Origin: JBEVOS01 sp964564595
GTDB taxonomy: Bacteria; Pseudomonadota; Alphaproteobacteria; Caulobacterales; Aquidulcibacteraceae
Assembly (NCBI GenBank): GCA_964564595.1
Contig: CAZMCA010000076.1
Coordinates: forward strand, 1 to 15,257
DNA: 15,257 bases
Direction: 5' to 3'
Shown: positions 1-6,849 of the stretch, in pieces
How positions within the stretch are numbered: position 1 is the stretch's first letter
Layout: each line of letters starts with the position of its first letter
Translations under genes and position numbers: made by a program
The notes under the pieces: model-generated
Told to the model about the DNA's origin: nothing
Databases searched by the model: none
What the model saw: the letters and a program-made list of their open reading frames with translations, nothing else

Positions 1-742
1 CAAACACAATGCGTCCAGCCTCAAAGCGCACGTGCGCCGCCACCCACGCCGCCGCCGCCCTATCGCGCGCCATCTCGGCCTCAGCGTTTGCGTCCGCCTC
101 GCGCGCAAGGCGTGCGATGTCGTCGTCGCTGAGCGCGCGGCGCACGCGCACGCGCTCATAGGCGGCGTTTTCGTTTGAAGGATCTTCGCACCAATTTGCG
201 CCGCGCGTGTTGAGCCAAGCGCGCAAATCCGCGCGCCGCGCGCTGAGCAACGGCCGTGCGAGCACGACGCCCGCCCCTTCCGGCCACACCGGCGCGGGCG
301 CAAACCGGCGCATGCCGCCCAGCGCGCCGCGCACCGCACGCATCGCGGCGGTTTCCGCCTGATCATCGCGCGTGTGCCCAAGCGCAATCACGCGCGCGCC
401 ACTTCGCACTGCGAGCGCGGCGAGCGCTCCATAGCGCGCCGCGCGAAACGCAGCTTGCGTGCGCTTTGCCCCTTGGGGCCACGCCAGACGCATCACCTCA
501 GCACGCACGCCGCGCTGCGTTGCAATCTCTGCTGCGCTCCGCGCGTCATCCGCAGAACCCGCGCGCAAGGCGTGATCGACGATGCCTGCGATCAAGCGCT
601 CTTGCGCGATATCCGCGAGCAAATGCAGCAACGCTGTGGAATCGCCGCCGCCCGAAAGCGCGACAACAATCGGCGCATCGCCCGCCACATCCAGAACGGC
701 GCGCAGGTCTTCAATCGTCGCGCCTGGAGGCAAAGCCGGCAT
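1..742 (-). CDS. tilS: tRNA(Ile)-lysidine synthase TilS (3' part missing)
   Basis: TilS ligates lysine, with ATP, to C34 of the CAU anticodon of tRNA-Ile2, changing its decoding from AUG to AUA. It is cytoplasmic and normally essential. About 247 N-terminal residues are visible and the C-terminal part lies beyond position 1. The N-type ATP-pyrophosphatase P-loop SGGGDS is at residues 30-35, the family motif GHTRDDQAET at about 122-131, and EDPSN followed by an arginine-rich stretch at about 186-201. The start is the first in-frame ATG after the cpoB stop, 15 nt downstream and in the same frame as cpoB. There is no clear Shine-Dalgarno, and the ATG lies in a GC-rich hairpin (735-749), so translation is probably coupled to cpoB. 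Position after cpoB is the usual alphaproteobacterial order. Identity is secure from motifs plus context. Confidence 0.95.
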   Translation of the reverse strand, partial: MPALPPGATIEDLRAVLDVAGDAPIVVALSGGGDSTALLHLLADIAQERLIAGIVDHALRAGSADDARSAAEIATQRGVRAEVMRLAWPQGAKRTQAAFRAARYGALAALAVRSGARVIALGHTRDDQAETAAMRAVRGALGGMRRFAPAPVWPEGAGVVLARPLLSARRADLRAWLNTRGANWCEDPSNENAAYERVRVRRALSDDDIARLAREADANAEAEMARDRAAAAWVAAHVRFEAGRIVF

Positions 743-749
743 TGCCGGC
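735..749 (-). promoter_or_regulatory. Hairpin over the tilS start codon
   Basis: GCCGGC at 735-740 and GCCGGC at 744-749 form a perfect 6-bp stem with a 3-nt loop that holds the first base of the tilS ATG (742-740). No Shine-Dalgarno is visible upstream. The cpoB stop is at 760-758, so a ribosome finishing cpoB could melt this stem. The structure is seen; a role in coupling is inferred. Confidence 0.4.
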
Positions 750-757
750 AGTTTACA

Positions 758-1549
758 TCAAGCCGGGCACGCCATCGCACGGCTTTCGCGCGCGGCGAGA
801 TCGCGCACGGTTTGCGCGGCGCGCGGATAGCGGCGCGGCAGATCGCGGAACGCCGCGCACGCATCGCGCCCGCGTTCGAGCCCGCCCAGCGCCATGCCGA
901 GGCGCACCAGCGCTTCTGGCGCGCGCGGGCCGTTCGGGTAGCGGTTGAGATAGTCGAGGAAGCCTGCCGCCGCGGGCTGATAATTGTTGCGCGCGAGCAG
1001 CGTAAACGCGTGCCAGAAGCGCCCGTCCGGCGCGGTCTCCGCGGTCGGGTAATCGCGCAGGAATTCGGCGAACGCCGCATCGGCTTCGGCAAGGCGGCCG
1101 TTGTTCAAGAGCGTGCGCGCGCGCGAATACGCTTCGCCTGCGCTGGCCGCCGATGTTGCGGCGGGCGGCGGGGGCGAAGCGCCAGCGGGCAATTCACCAA
1201 GCGTGCCCTGCGCGCGCTGCTGCGCAGGCGTTCCCGGCGTCGTCGGCGCAGCCGGCGGCGCGACCTGCACGGGCGCGACCGCGTCGCGCACGGCGGCAAG
1301 ATCGTTCACGATGGTTTGCAGGCGCCCCACTTCGCGCTGAGACGCGGCGAGATCGCGCTGCAGGCGCTCGTTCTCCGCGGTCGCTTCGATCAGCTGGCGC
1401 TCCAGCTCCTCGATCCGGTCCTGCCGGGCCGCAGGCGCCATATCGCTCGGGCCGGGATAAGCTTGCGCGAAAGCCGGCGCGGCGAAGGCGAGCGCGCCCA
1501 CGCAAAGGGCGGCTGCAACAGCGTGCTGGGCGAAATTCCGTTCAGTCAT
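758..1549 (-). CDS. cpoB: Cell division coordinator CpoB (YbgF, Tol-Pal associated)
   Basis: This is a periplasmic protein of 263 residues. In E. coli CpoB links Tol-Pal constriction to PBP1B peptidoglycan synthesis. The ATG at 1549 gives a signal peptide, a hydrophobic run ending AFA before QAYPG at about residue 29. A coiled coil follows at about 42-85 (leucine-, glutamate- and arginine-rich), then a Pro/Ala linker, then tandem TPR helices in the C-terminal half, with two cysteines near the end. This layout (signal, trimerising coiled coil, linker, TPRs) is that of the family. A longer GTG start at 1597 would add 16 residues before the signal peptide and is less likely. It lies downstream of pal behind a 116-bp gap with a hairpin, and tilS follows in the same frame after one stop. 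Family assignment is secure; the detailed role is by analogy. Confidence 0.93.
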   Translation of the reverse strand: MTERNFAQHAVAAALCVGALAFAAPAFAQAYPGPSDMAPAARQDRIEELERQLIEATAENERLQRDLAASQREVGRLQTIVNDLAAVRDAVAPVQVAPPAAPTTPGTPAQQRAQGTLGELPAGASPPPPAATSAASAGEAYSRARTLLNNGRLAEADAAFAEFLRDYPTAETAPDGRFWHAFTLLARNNYQPAAAGFLDYLNRYPNGPRAPEALVRLGMALGGLERGRDACAAFRDLPRRYPRAAQTVRDLAARESRAMACPA

Positions 1550-1606
1550 GGGACGACGCTTGCTTGCTTTGCCGGGCGAAAGTTTGACGTTCACCACAAA
1601 TGCAAA

Positions 1607-1637
1607 TCCCGGGCGCAGCTTTCGCCACGGCCCGGGA
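1607..1637 (-). terminator. Hairpin between pal and cpoB (possible terminator or attenuator)
   Basis: Read on the minus strand, TCCCGGGC and GCCCGGGA pair perfectly over 8 bp. The 15-nt interior can fold further into TGGC-GAAA-GCTG, a GNRA-type tetraloop with two GU pairs. The 3' side continues into a modestly T-rich stretch with two TTT runs. It lies about 28 bases after the pal stop. It may partly terminate or stabilise the pal end of the transcript, which would help Pal outnumber CpoB. The weak U-tract keeps confidence low. Confidence 0.42.
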
Positions 1638-1665
1638 CCTACAAGACACAGTTAAGGACGAACGC

Positions 1666-2169
1666 TTACGAGACAGCGCCCGAGACGATCTGGGCGTGCG
1701 CGTTGCGGTTCACAGACCACGCTTCTTCGTTCGAGCGCGGATCGAGCGGACGCTCTTTGCCGTAGCTCACCGTTTGCAGGCGCGCGCCCGAAACGCCGAG
1801 CGAGACGAGATAATCGCGCGCAGCCGCGGCGCGGCGAGCGCCGAGCGCGAGGTTGTATTCGCGCGTGCCGCGCTCATCGCAATTGCCCGCGACGAGGAGT
1901 TGCACGTTCGGATAACGCTGCAGCCATGCGGCTTGGCGTTCGAGGATCTGGCGCGCTTCAGCGGAAAGATCGGAGCGATCGAGGCCGAAGAACACGCGAT
2001 CACCCACGGAGACGCGGAAATCTTCGACAGAACCGGGCACGGGGCCGCGCGGCGCTTCCGGCTGCACTGGGCCCGTAACGGGGCCTTCAGCGACCGGCGC
2101 GGGACGACTTTGGCAGGCTGTCAAAGCCGTTGCCGCAGCAACCGCTGCAAGGACGAACATTTGGCGCAT
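1666..2169 (-). CDS. pal: Peptidoglycan-associated lipoprotein Pal
   Basis: Outer-membrane lipoprotein of 167 residues that binds peptidoglycan and TolB, tying the outer membrane to the wall and to the Tol motor at division sites. The signal peptide ends in lipobox LTAC with the lipidated Cys at 19. The next residue is Gln rather than Asp, which fits outer-membrane sorting. A short proline-rich tether (about 20-48) leads to an OmpA-like domain (about 52-163) with the Pal signature NCDERGTREYNLALG and, later, YGKERP. A clear SD (GAGGAG) lies about 7 nt before the ATG. A 101-bp gap separates it from tolB and holds a possible promoter (2216-2243) and a small stem (GAACC-GAA-GGTTC, 2184-2196) just before the SD, consistent with separate strong expression. 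Identity is secure. Confidence 0.97.
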   Translation of the reverse strand: MRQMFVLAAVAAATALTACQSRPAPVAEGPVTGPVQPEAPRGPVPGSVEDFRVSVGDRVFFGLDRSDLSAEARQILERQAAWLQRYPNVQLLVAGNCDERGTREYNLALGARRAAAARDYLVSLGVSGARLQTVSYGKERPLDPRSNEEAWSVNRNAHAQIVSGAVS

Positions 2170-2215
2170 GCTTAATACTCCTCGAACCTTCGGTTCTCAC
2201 CCCTCAACGTGGGCG

Positions 2216-2243
2216 AAGATACCCGCAAAACCTCAGCATTCAA
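2216..2243 (-). promoter_or_regulatory. Possible sigma70-type promoter for pal
   Basis: On the minus strand TTGAAT (2243-2238) and TATCTT (2221-2216) are 16 bases apart, each matching four of six consensus bases. This would start transcription about 40 bases before the pal ATG. It lies in the only sizeable gap between tolB and pal. Weak by sequence alone, but plausible because Pal is needed in much larger amounts than TolB. Confidence 0.33.
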
Positions 2244-2270
2244 CGCAGAACATGCCTTCACACGAATTCT

Positions 2271-3593
2271 TCAAGGAAGAAGCGGCGACCAGGCAGGGTC
2301 TGACGCATCTGTTTGCGTGGGCGCCACGCGCAGATTTCGCCCAGTGAGATCAACCGACATGAGCTTGGGGCCAGCGCCGGGGCGATCTTCGCGGAAGAAC
2401 ATGATGACCCGGCCATTTGGGCTCCATGTCGGGCCCTCATCGAGATAGCTCTCCGAGAGAATGCGTTCGCCCTGCCCGTCCGGGCGCATCACGCCGATCG
2501 CGAAACGCCCGCCGCTCTGGCGCGTGAACGCAATCAGATCGCCGCGCGGGGACCAGACCGGCGTCGAATAGCGCCCTTCGCCGAACGAAACGCGCCGTAC
2601 GCCCGAACCGTCTGCGTTCATCACGTAGAGTTGCTGGCTGCCGCCGCGATCGGAGTTGAACACGATCTGGCGCCCATCGGGCGAGTAGGACGGCGACGTG
2701 TCGATCGCGGGATGGTTCGTCAGCCGCACGCGCTGGCGCGTGCGCAAATCCATCGAGAAGATCTCGGAATTGCCGTTCATATCGAGCGTGAGGATCACGC
2801 TGCCGCCGCTCGGCGAGAACCGCGGCGCAAACGTCATACCCGGGAAATCACCCAGCACTTCGCGGCGATTGGTCTCGAGATTGTAGAGGAACACGCGCGG
2901 GCGACCGCCCTCGAAGCTCATATAGGTGAGCATCTGCGTCGACGGCGAGAAGCGCGGCGTCAGCACATCGCTCGTCGCGCCAGAGAGGAAGTACGGATTG
3001 GCGCCGTCCTGATCCATGATCATCAAGCGCTTCACGCGCCGGCCGCGCGGACCAGTTTCGGACACGAACACGATGCGGCTGTCGAAATAGCCGCGCTCGC
3101 CCGTTAGGCGCTCATAAATCTGGTCAGCGATGCGGTGCGCGATGCGCCGCCAATTGTCCGGCGTCGTCGCAAATGTCTGGCCGGCGATCTCTTGTTCGGC
3201 GAGCACATCCCACAAACGGAACTCGATGCGCAGGCGCCCATCCGGCAGCATCGTCGCTTGGCCAACCACGAGCGCTTGCGCGCTGATCACGCGCCAATCG
3301 GGAAAGCGCGGCGGGATATCGACGCCCTGCACGCGTTCGATGAACGCGGCCGGCTCGATCGAGCGGAACAGCGCCGAGCGCTCCAAATCCGCGCGGATCA
3401 CGCCCGCCACATCGCGCCCAACGCCCGCGGCCGCCGCATCGGTCCCGATGAAATCGGGGATCGCGATCGGCATCGGATTGAGGTGCCCGCTATCGATATC
3501 GACGCGCAATTGCGCGTGCGCGGGCGCGGCAAACGCAAAGAGCGCCACCACGATGGCGGCGAGAGCGTGAAAAAGGCGATCGATCAGGCGCAT
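2271..3593 (-). CDS. tolB: Tol-Pal system periplasmic protein TolB
   Basis: Periplasmic protein of 440 residues that shuttles between Pal and TolA. The signal peptide is hydrophobic to about residue 27 and ends AHA before QLRVDI. The N-terminal alpha/beta domain covers roughly 30-160. A beta-propeller built from repeated blades of the type SPSG/SPDG...ILTLD/IVFNSDRGG.. follows to the end (last blade ends DPAWSPLLP). Length and order match the family. The ATG at 3593 is chosen; an in-frame TTG at 3602 would add three residues and neither has a strong SD. It begins 24 bases after the tolA stop and is followed by the pal leader. Assignment is secure; only the exact start is uncertain. Confidence 0.97.
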   Translation of the reverse strand: MRLIDRLFHALAAIVVALFAFAAPAHAQLRVDIDSGHLNPMPIAIPDFIGTDAAAAGVGRDVAGVIRADLERSALFRSIEPAAFIERVQGVDIPPRFPDWRVISAQALVVGQATMLPDGRLRIEFRLWDVLAEQEIAGQTFATTPDNWRRIAHRIADQIYERLTGERGYFDSRIVFVSETGPRGRRVKRLMIMDQDGANPYFLSGATSDVLTPRFSPSTQMLTYMSFEGGRPRVFLYNLETNRREVLGDFPGMTFAPRFSPSGGSVILTLDMNGNSEIFSMDLRTRQRVRLTNHPAIDTSPSYSPDGRQIVFNSDRGGSQQLYVMNADGSGVRRVSFGEGRYSTPVWSPRGDLIAFTRQSGGRFAIGVMRPDGQGERILSESYLDEGPTWSPNGRVIMFFREDRPGAGPKLMSVDLTGRNLRVAPTQTDASDPAWSPLLP

Positions 3594-3617
3594 ACGGAAC
3601 AACTCATGCTGCTGGGA

Positions 3618-4376
3618 TCATCCGCGGGGGCGGAACGTATATTCGATGCGCCGCCACAGATTGTAGTGCTCGGCCGCGACGGGATCGTCAGCCATCGGAA
3701 AGGGGTCGCACTGGCGCACAGCGCGGATCGCGTTGTCAATCGCGGCGCGCATTTCAGGATTGCCGCCTGTCGATGTCGGCGAGACGAGCTGCGGCTCGCC
3801 TTCGAGCGAACCGTTGCGATTGAGCGTGATGCGCACGGTGACGACGAGGCGCGCGGGATCGGTCGCGTCCGCAGGCTCGCGCCAGCATTGGTGGCGCTGA
3901 AAGTGCGCGCGCATCAAAGCGCGCAAGCGATCTTCGATGGCCGCCACCTCCTGCGTGCCGAGCCCCGCGCCTTCGCGCGCGCGATCGGCGCGCTGGGCGT
4001 TGTCGACACGTGGATTGCGCCGCTCCCCGCTCGGGCGCTGCTTATCCATCAACAATTCGCGATTAAGCGCGGCGAGATCGAGCTCGTTCGAATTGCGGCG
4101 CTCTTGCGGGCGCGGCGTGGGCGCTGGCGCAGGTTCAGGAACGGGCTCTTCGGCCGCGACCGGCTCATCTTGCGGCTGAGGCGTATCGGCTTCGTCTTCC
4201 GGCTCTGGTTCAGGCGCGAGCGCCATCACGTTCGAGACATCGGCGATGTTCACGACCTCGACCGGCACGACCATGCCTTCGCGCGGCGTTTCCATGCTTT
4301 GCGATGGCCACGCAAACAGCGTCGCCATCACCAAGCCGACATGGCCGATCGCGGAGACGATCCAACCGAGCCGCAT
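3618..4376 (-). CDS. tolA: TolA-type inner-membrane protein (short form)
   Basis: TolA is anchored in the inner membrane by one helix and reaches across the periplasm to TolB/Pal, energised by TolQR. In these 252 residues a short N-terminus is followed by a membrane helix (about 5-24). Next comes a Pro/Glu-rich linker (about 55-95), a charged region (about 95-150), and a TonB/TolA-like C-terminal domain (about 150-252). That domain carries two cysteines (HQCW and RQCDPF) that could form a disulfide. It lacks the long helical domain II of the 421-residue E. coli protein, as is common in alphaproteobacteria. Its ATG follows the tolR TAG with no intervening base, so translation is likely coupled. 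Identification rests on the fold pattern and its place between tolR and tolB. Confidence 0.92.
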   Translation of the reverse strand: MRLGWIVSAIGHVGLVMATLFAWPSQSMETPREGMVVPVEVVNIADVSNVMALAPEPEPEDEADTPQPQDEPVAAEEPVPEPAPAPTPRPQERRNSNELDLAALNRELLMDKQRPSGERRNPRVDNAQRADRAREGAGLGTQEVAAIEDRLRALMRAHFQRHQCWREPADATDPARLVVTVRITLNRNGSLEGEPQLVSPTSTGGNPEMRAAIDNAIRAVRQCDPFPMADDPVAAEHYNLWRRIEYTFRPRG

Positions 4377-4871
4377 CTAGGGCCTGCCGGTCGGCGCCGC
4401 AGCCTCGCCCGAGTTTGAACTTTGGCGCGGTGCGTCGGCGGTGTCGGTGACAAGGCCGAGATTGCGATAGCCGGCGGCCGACATGATCGCCATCACCTCG
4501 GCGACGCGGCCGTAATCGGCAGTGGCGGCGGCGCGAATGAAGATGCGCCGCTCATAGCCTTCGCGCGCGATCGCGCGCAGCTGATCGAGCAGCGCTTCTT
4601 TCTCCACGCGCGTTTCCTGCACGTAGATCGCCCCGCTCGCCTGGATCGTCACCGTCAGCGGCTCGGTCTCGCTCGGCAGCTGCTTTGCGTCGGTGCGCGG
4701 CAATTCCACGGGCACGCCCACCGTGAGCAACGGCGCCGTCACCATGAACACGATCAGCAGCACGAGCATCACGTCCACGAACGGCGTGACGTTGATTTCG
4801 CTGAGGCGCCCGCGCCGGCGCGTGCGGCCGCGTCCACGCCCGCCTCCGCCGCCGGAGAGGCTCATCGCCAT
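4377..4871 (-). CDS. tolR: Tol-Pal motor subunit TolR (ExbD family)
   Basis: TolR (164 residues) pairs with TolQ to form the proton-driven motor acting on TolA. A Gly/Arg-rich cytoplasmic tail (about 5-22) precedes SEINVTPFVDVMLVLLIVF, with one membrane helix at about 31-50. Asp33 occupies the proton-path position of ExbD/TolR proteins. The periplasmic domain runs from about 60 to 145 and ends in a loose Ala/Ser/Pro tail. The ATG shares one base with the tolQ TGA (TGATG), so translation is coupled. A second ATG two codons on (4865) could also be used. The stop abuts the tolA ATG. Family and place in the operon make this secure. Confidence 0.96.
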   Translation of the reverse strand: MAMSLSGGGGGRGRGRTRRRGRLSEINVTPFVDVMLVLLIVFMVTAPLLTVGVPVELPRTDAKQLPSETEPLTVTIQASGAIYVQETRVEKEALLDQLRAIAREGYERRIFIRAAATADYGRVAEVMAIMSAAGYRNLGLVTDTADAPRQSSNSGEAAAPTGRP

Positions 4872-5557
4872 CAGCCGCGCTCGCCCAAACGGCGCGACAA
4901 GCGCGCGGCGGCTTCATCGGCGAAGTTTTCGAGCCGGTCGGTGAAGCGATCGAGCTGGCCGGTGAAGAGATTGTAGAACACCACCGCCGGGATCGCCGCG
5001 ACAAGCCCAAGCGCCGTTGCAAACAACGCTTCCGCGATGCCGGGCGCGACGACCGCGAGATTGGTTTGCTGTTCGCGCGCGATATCGGTGAACGCGGTCA
5101 TGATGCCCCAGACCGTGCCGAACAGACCGACGAACGGCGCAGTCGCGCCAACGGTGGCGAGCAAACCAAGACCTTTGCCAGCGCGCGCGACTTCGCGTGC
5201 GATCTGCGCCTGCATCAAACGATCGACGCGCGCTTGCAGGAGCGCTGCGCTCGCGGGCGTCAGCGTGCCGCGGCGCGCCTCGCGCCACTCGCGCGACATC
5301 GCGGTGAACACGCGCCCCATGCTGTCGCGCGGGCGATCGGAAACGCGATCGTCGAGTTCTTCGATCGATTGGCCCGACCAGAACGCTTTCTCGAAGCGCT
5401 TGGCCTGGTTTTCGAGGTCCCCAAACTGGAGCCATTTGTCGACGGCGACGGCCCACGACCAGATCGAGGCGACCGCCAACATCAGCATGACGCCCTTCAC
5501 GACCGGCCCTGCTTCCAAGAACAGGGTCCAGATCGTCAGCTGCTCGGCACTCTCCAT
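4871..5557 (-). CDS. tolQ: Tol-Pal motor subunit TolQ (ExbB/MotA family)
   Basis: TolQ (228 residues) is the three-helix inner-membrane stator that forms the proton channel with TolR. Helices lie at about 17-39, 130-155 and 170-198. A large cytoplasmic segment sits between helices 1 and 2. The conserved LATVGATAPFVGLFGTVWGIM and GIAEALFATALGLVAAIP segments are clear. The ATG at 5557 has GGGAG about 5 nt upstream. An in-frame extension to 5620 adds 21 basic residues with no SD and is rejected. It begins the tight tolQRA unit, 113 bp after ybgC, with a direct repeat in that gap. Secure identification. Confidence 0.96.
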   Translation of the reverse strand: MESAEQLTIWTLFLEAGPVVKGVMLMLAVASIWSWAVAVDKWLQFGDLENQAKRFEKAFWSGQSIEELDDRVSDRPRDSMGRVFTAMSREWREARRGTLTPASAALLQARVDRLMQAQIAREVARAGKGLGLLATVGATAPFVGLFGTVWGIMTAFTDIAREQQTNLAVVAPGIAEALFATALGLVAAIPAVVFYNLFTGQLDRFTDRLENFADEAAARLSRRLGERG

Positions 5558-5595
5558 AAACGCTCCCGGCCCCTCATCGGCCACCTGACCGCCGG

Positions 5596-5615
5596 GACGC
5601 GCCCTATGACGCGCC
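5596..5615. repeat. 8-bp direct repeat upstream of tolQ
   Basis: GACGCGCC occurs at 5596-5603 and again at 5608-5615, a 12-bp period, inside the 113-bp gap between ybgC and tolQ and 39-58 bases before the tolQ ATG. It could be a tandem regulator site for the tol promoter. GC-rich background makes chance possible. Confidence 0.3.
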
Positions 5616-5670
5616 GGCAAGCCCCCCTCGGACCTATCGTGACGACGCGGTCATTGGGGGAAGGAATCTG

Positions 5671-6138
5671 TCAAAACGTGGACGCGGAGGGCTCAAGGAA
5701 GGGTTTAAGGCGCTCAACCAACAGTGTTGGCGGCTTCTTCGGCCGGCCTGTGAGCGAGATGCAACACGCCTCGACCTCGGCGCGGGCAATTTCCTCGGCC
5801 CCGCGCAGGATCGTCTGCTTAATAAAGATGCGCGGGCCCCTTACCGTTTCGTAAGCGGTACGCACCACGAGCGCATCATCCACCCGCGCCGGGCGCACGA
5901 ACTCGACCGTGATTTTATTCACAGCGAACGCGGTGGGCGCCTCTCCCTCCAGCAGCGCGGTGTGATCGACGCCCGCGAGCCGCAGGTAATCGCTCCGGCC
6001 CCGCTCGAAATAGCGCAGATAATTGGCGTGATAGACGACGCCGGAAAAATCCGTGTCCTCGTAATAGATGCGCACCGGCAAGAGATGCGTGCGCCCCTCG
6101 AAGCGGCCAGCTGTCGGATCGTCGCTCATGGGGTTCAT
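5671..6138 (-). CDS. ybgC: Acyl-CoA thioesterase YbgC (hotdog fold), Tol-Pal cluster
   Basis: A 155-residue 4HBT-type hotdog thioesterase. YbgC proteins hydrolyse acyl-CoA or acyl-ACP esters and are almost always the first gene of tol-pal clusters. The signature YYEDTDFSGVVYHANYL is at about 25-41 with the active-site Asp in DTD, followed by RYFERGRSDYLR; the central helix and beta strands run on to about 140. The ATG at 6138 is preferred because GAGGG lies about 9 nt upstream. A later ATG at 6129 and a GTG at 6144 are alternatives. It is divergent from the DUF4142 gene across an 85-bp region with an EcfG-type promoter facing the other way. Family secure; physiological substrate unknown. Confidence 0.95.
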   Translation of the reverse strand: MNPMSDDPTAGRFEGRTHLLPVRIYYEDTDFSGVVYHANYLRYFERGRSDYLRLAGVDHTALLEGEAPTAFAVNKITVEFVRPARVDDALVVRTAYETVRGPRIFIKQTILRGAEEIARAEVEACCISLTGRPKKPPTLLVERLKPFLEPSASTF

Positions 6139-6166
6139 CAGCACACGCCCTCACGCACACGCAAGC

Positions 6167-6191
6167 GGAACTCACGAAACGGGCGCCCGTT
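6167..6191 (+). promoter_or_regulatory. EcfG (general stress sigma) type promoter GGAAC-N16-CGTT
   Basis: GGAAC at 6167-6171 and CGTT at 6188-6191 are separated by exactly 16 bases. This matches the known alphaproteobacterial general-stress ECF sigma (EcfG/SigT) consensus. The predicted start, about 6197-6199, leaves roughly 25 nt of leader with AGAGGAA before the ATG at 6224. It faces the DUF4142 lipoprotein gene. Confidence 0.65.
6178..6191. promoter_or_regulatory. 14-bp perfect palindrome overlapping the -10 of the stress promoter
   Basis: AACGGGCGCCCGTT is a perfect palindrome whose right end is the CGTT -10 element. It lies between the divergent ybgC and DUF4142 genes, 40-53 bases from the ybgC ATG. 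It could be an operator for a dimeric regulator, or an accident of the two promoter elements in GC-rich DNA. Confidence 0.45.
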
Positions 6192-6223
6192 GTGAAGCGA
6201 TAACCAGAGGAACGCTCGCCATC

Positions 6224-6790
6224 ATGTTACGCCCCCTCATTCTCGCCAGCGTCAGCGCGTTGGCGCTTGCCTCGTGCGGCCAATCGCCAACCGCGCCCGC
6301 CTCCCCAGCCACGACAGCGGAGGCGCCCTCCGCGCCCGCGCTCGCGCCGCTCAGCGATGCGGAGTTCGCCCAGCAAGTCGCCAACAGCGATGCGTTTGAA
6401 ATCCAGGCCGCGGCGCTCGCAGCGAGCAAAGGCGTCGACGCGCGCGTGAAGAATTTTGCGCGCATGATGAACACCGAGCACAGCGCCACGACGCGTGAGC
6501 TCACCGCGGCGCTGCAAGGGCTCTCGCAGCCTGCGCCCACCGCGACGCTCTCGCCGATGCAAGACGCCGATCTCGCCGCGCTCCGCACCGCGAGCGGCGC
6601 CGAGTTCGACACGCTCTACATCGTCCAGCAGATCGATGCGCATGAAGCAGCGGTCGGCTTGTTCGAACGCTACATCGCCACCGCCGCCGAGGGCCCGCTG
6701 AAAACCTGGGCGCAGGCGACGCTGCCGAAACTGCGCACCCACCTCACGCAAGCAAACGCGCTCAACGGCGTCGCCGCACCCGCCCAGTAA
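6224..6790 (+). CDS. DUF4142 family lipoprotein, likely stress-induced
   Basis: A 188-residue predicted lipoprotein. The signal peptide ends in lipobox LASC with Cys18, followed by a Pro/Ala/Thr-rich tether (about 20-40). A DUF4142 domain follows at about 43-180, helical, with spaced His residues in MMNTEHS, IDAHEAAV and LPKLRTHL as is usual for the family. DUF4142 proteins have no firmly established biochemical role and are thought to adopt a four-helix, ferritin-like arrangement. The ATG at 6224 is preceded by AGAGGAA; a longer in-frame reading from 6068 overlaps ybgC and has no signal peptide at its start, so it is rejected. An EcfG-type promoter directly upstream suggests membership of the general stress regulon. 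Which membrane it sits in is uncertain, though Gly19 does not indicate inner-membrane retention. Confidence 0.87.
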   Translation: MLRPLILASVSALALASCGQSPTAPASPATTAEAPSAPALAPLSDAEFAQQVANSDAFEIQAAALAASKGVDARVKNFARMMNTEHSATTRELTAALQGLSQPAPTATLSPMQDADLAALRTASGAEFDTLYIVQQIDAHEAAVGLFERYIATAAEGPLKTWAQATLPKLRTHLTQANALNGVAAPAQ

Positions 6791-6810
6791 GCCAGCTCAG
6801 CGCGCGGCGC

Positions 6811-6840
6811 TTGACATGCAACCTTTTGGTTGCCTATTGT
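6811..6840 (+). promoter_or_regulatory. Promoter of the arsR-SRPBCC unit
   Basis: A perfect -35 TTGACA (6811-6816) is followed after 18 bases by TATTGT (6835-6840), four of six matches to the -10 consensus. Only nine bases separate the -10 from the ATG at 6850 and no Shine-Dalgarno is present, so the mRNA is probably leaderless or nearly so. Confidence 0.65.
6818..6833. promoter_or_regulatory. Dyad operator inside the arsR promoter spacer
   Basis: GCAACC-TTTT-GGTTGC is a perfect 6-bp inverted repeat filling the spacer between -35 and -10. An ArsR dimer bound here would block RNA polymerase, so autorepression by the next gene is the natural reading. The placement is seen; the identity of the binder is inferred. 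Confidence 0.65.
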
Positions 6841-6849
6841 CCAGCCCGG

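Noticed and set aside
400..1200. Dense GCGC-rich simple sequence that looks repeat-like
   Set aside because: It is ordinary coding sequence of tilS and cpoB with Arg/Ala-rich codon use; no unit repeats with a regular period.
374..1765. Long plus-strand frame of about 460 codons opposite tilS and cpoB
   Set aside because: Arg-rich, low-complexity translation, and it crosses tilS, cpoB and the end of pal on the opposite strand. High GC codon bias explains the lack of stops.
3135..4418. Long plus-strand frame opposite tolB and tolA
   Set aside because: Antisense to two secure Tol genes, with Arg/His-rich translation and no recognisable domain.
6068..6223. N-terminal extension of the DUF4142 protein
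   Set aside because: It overlaps ybgC and the stress promoter and would bury the signal peptide and lipobox, which begin at the ATG at 6224.
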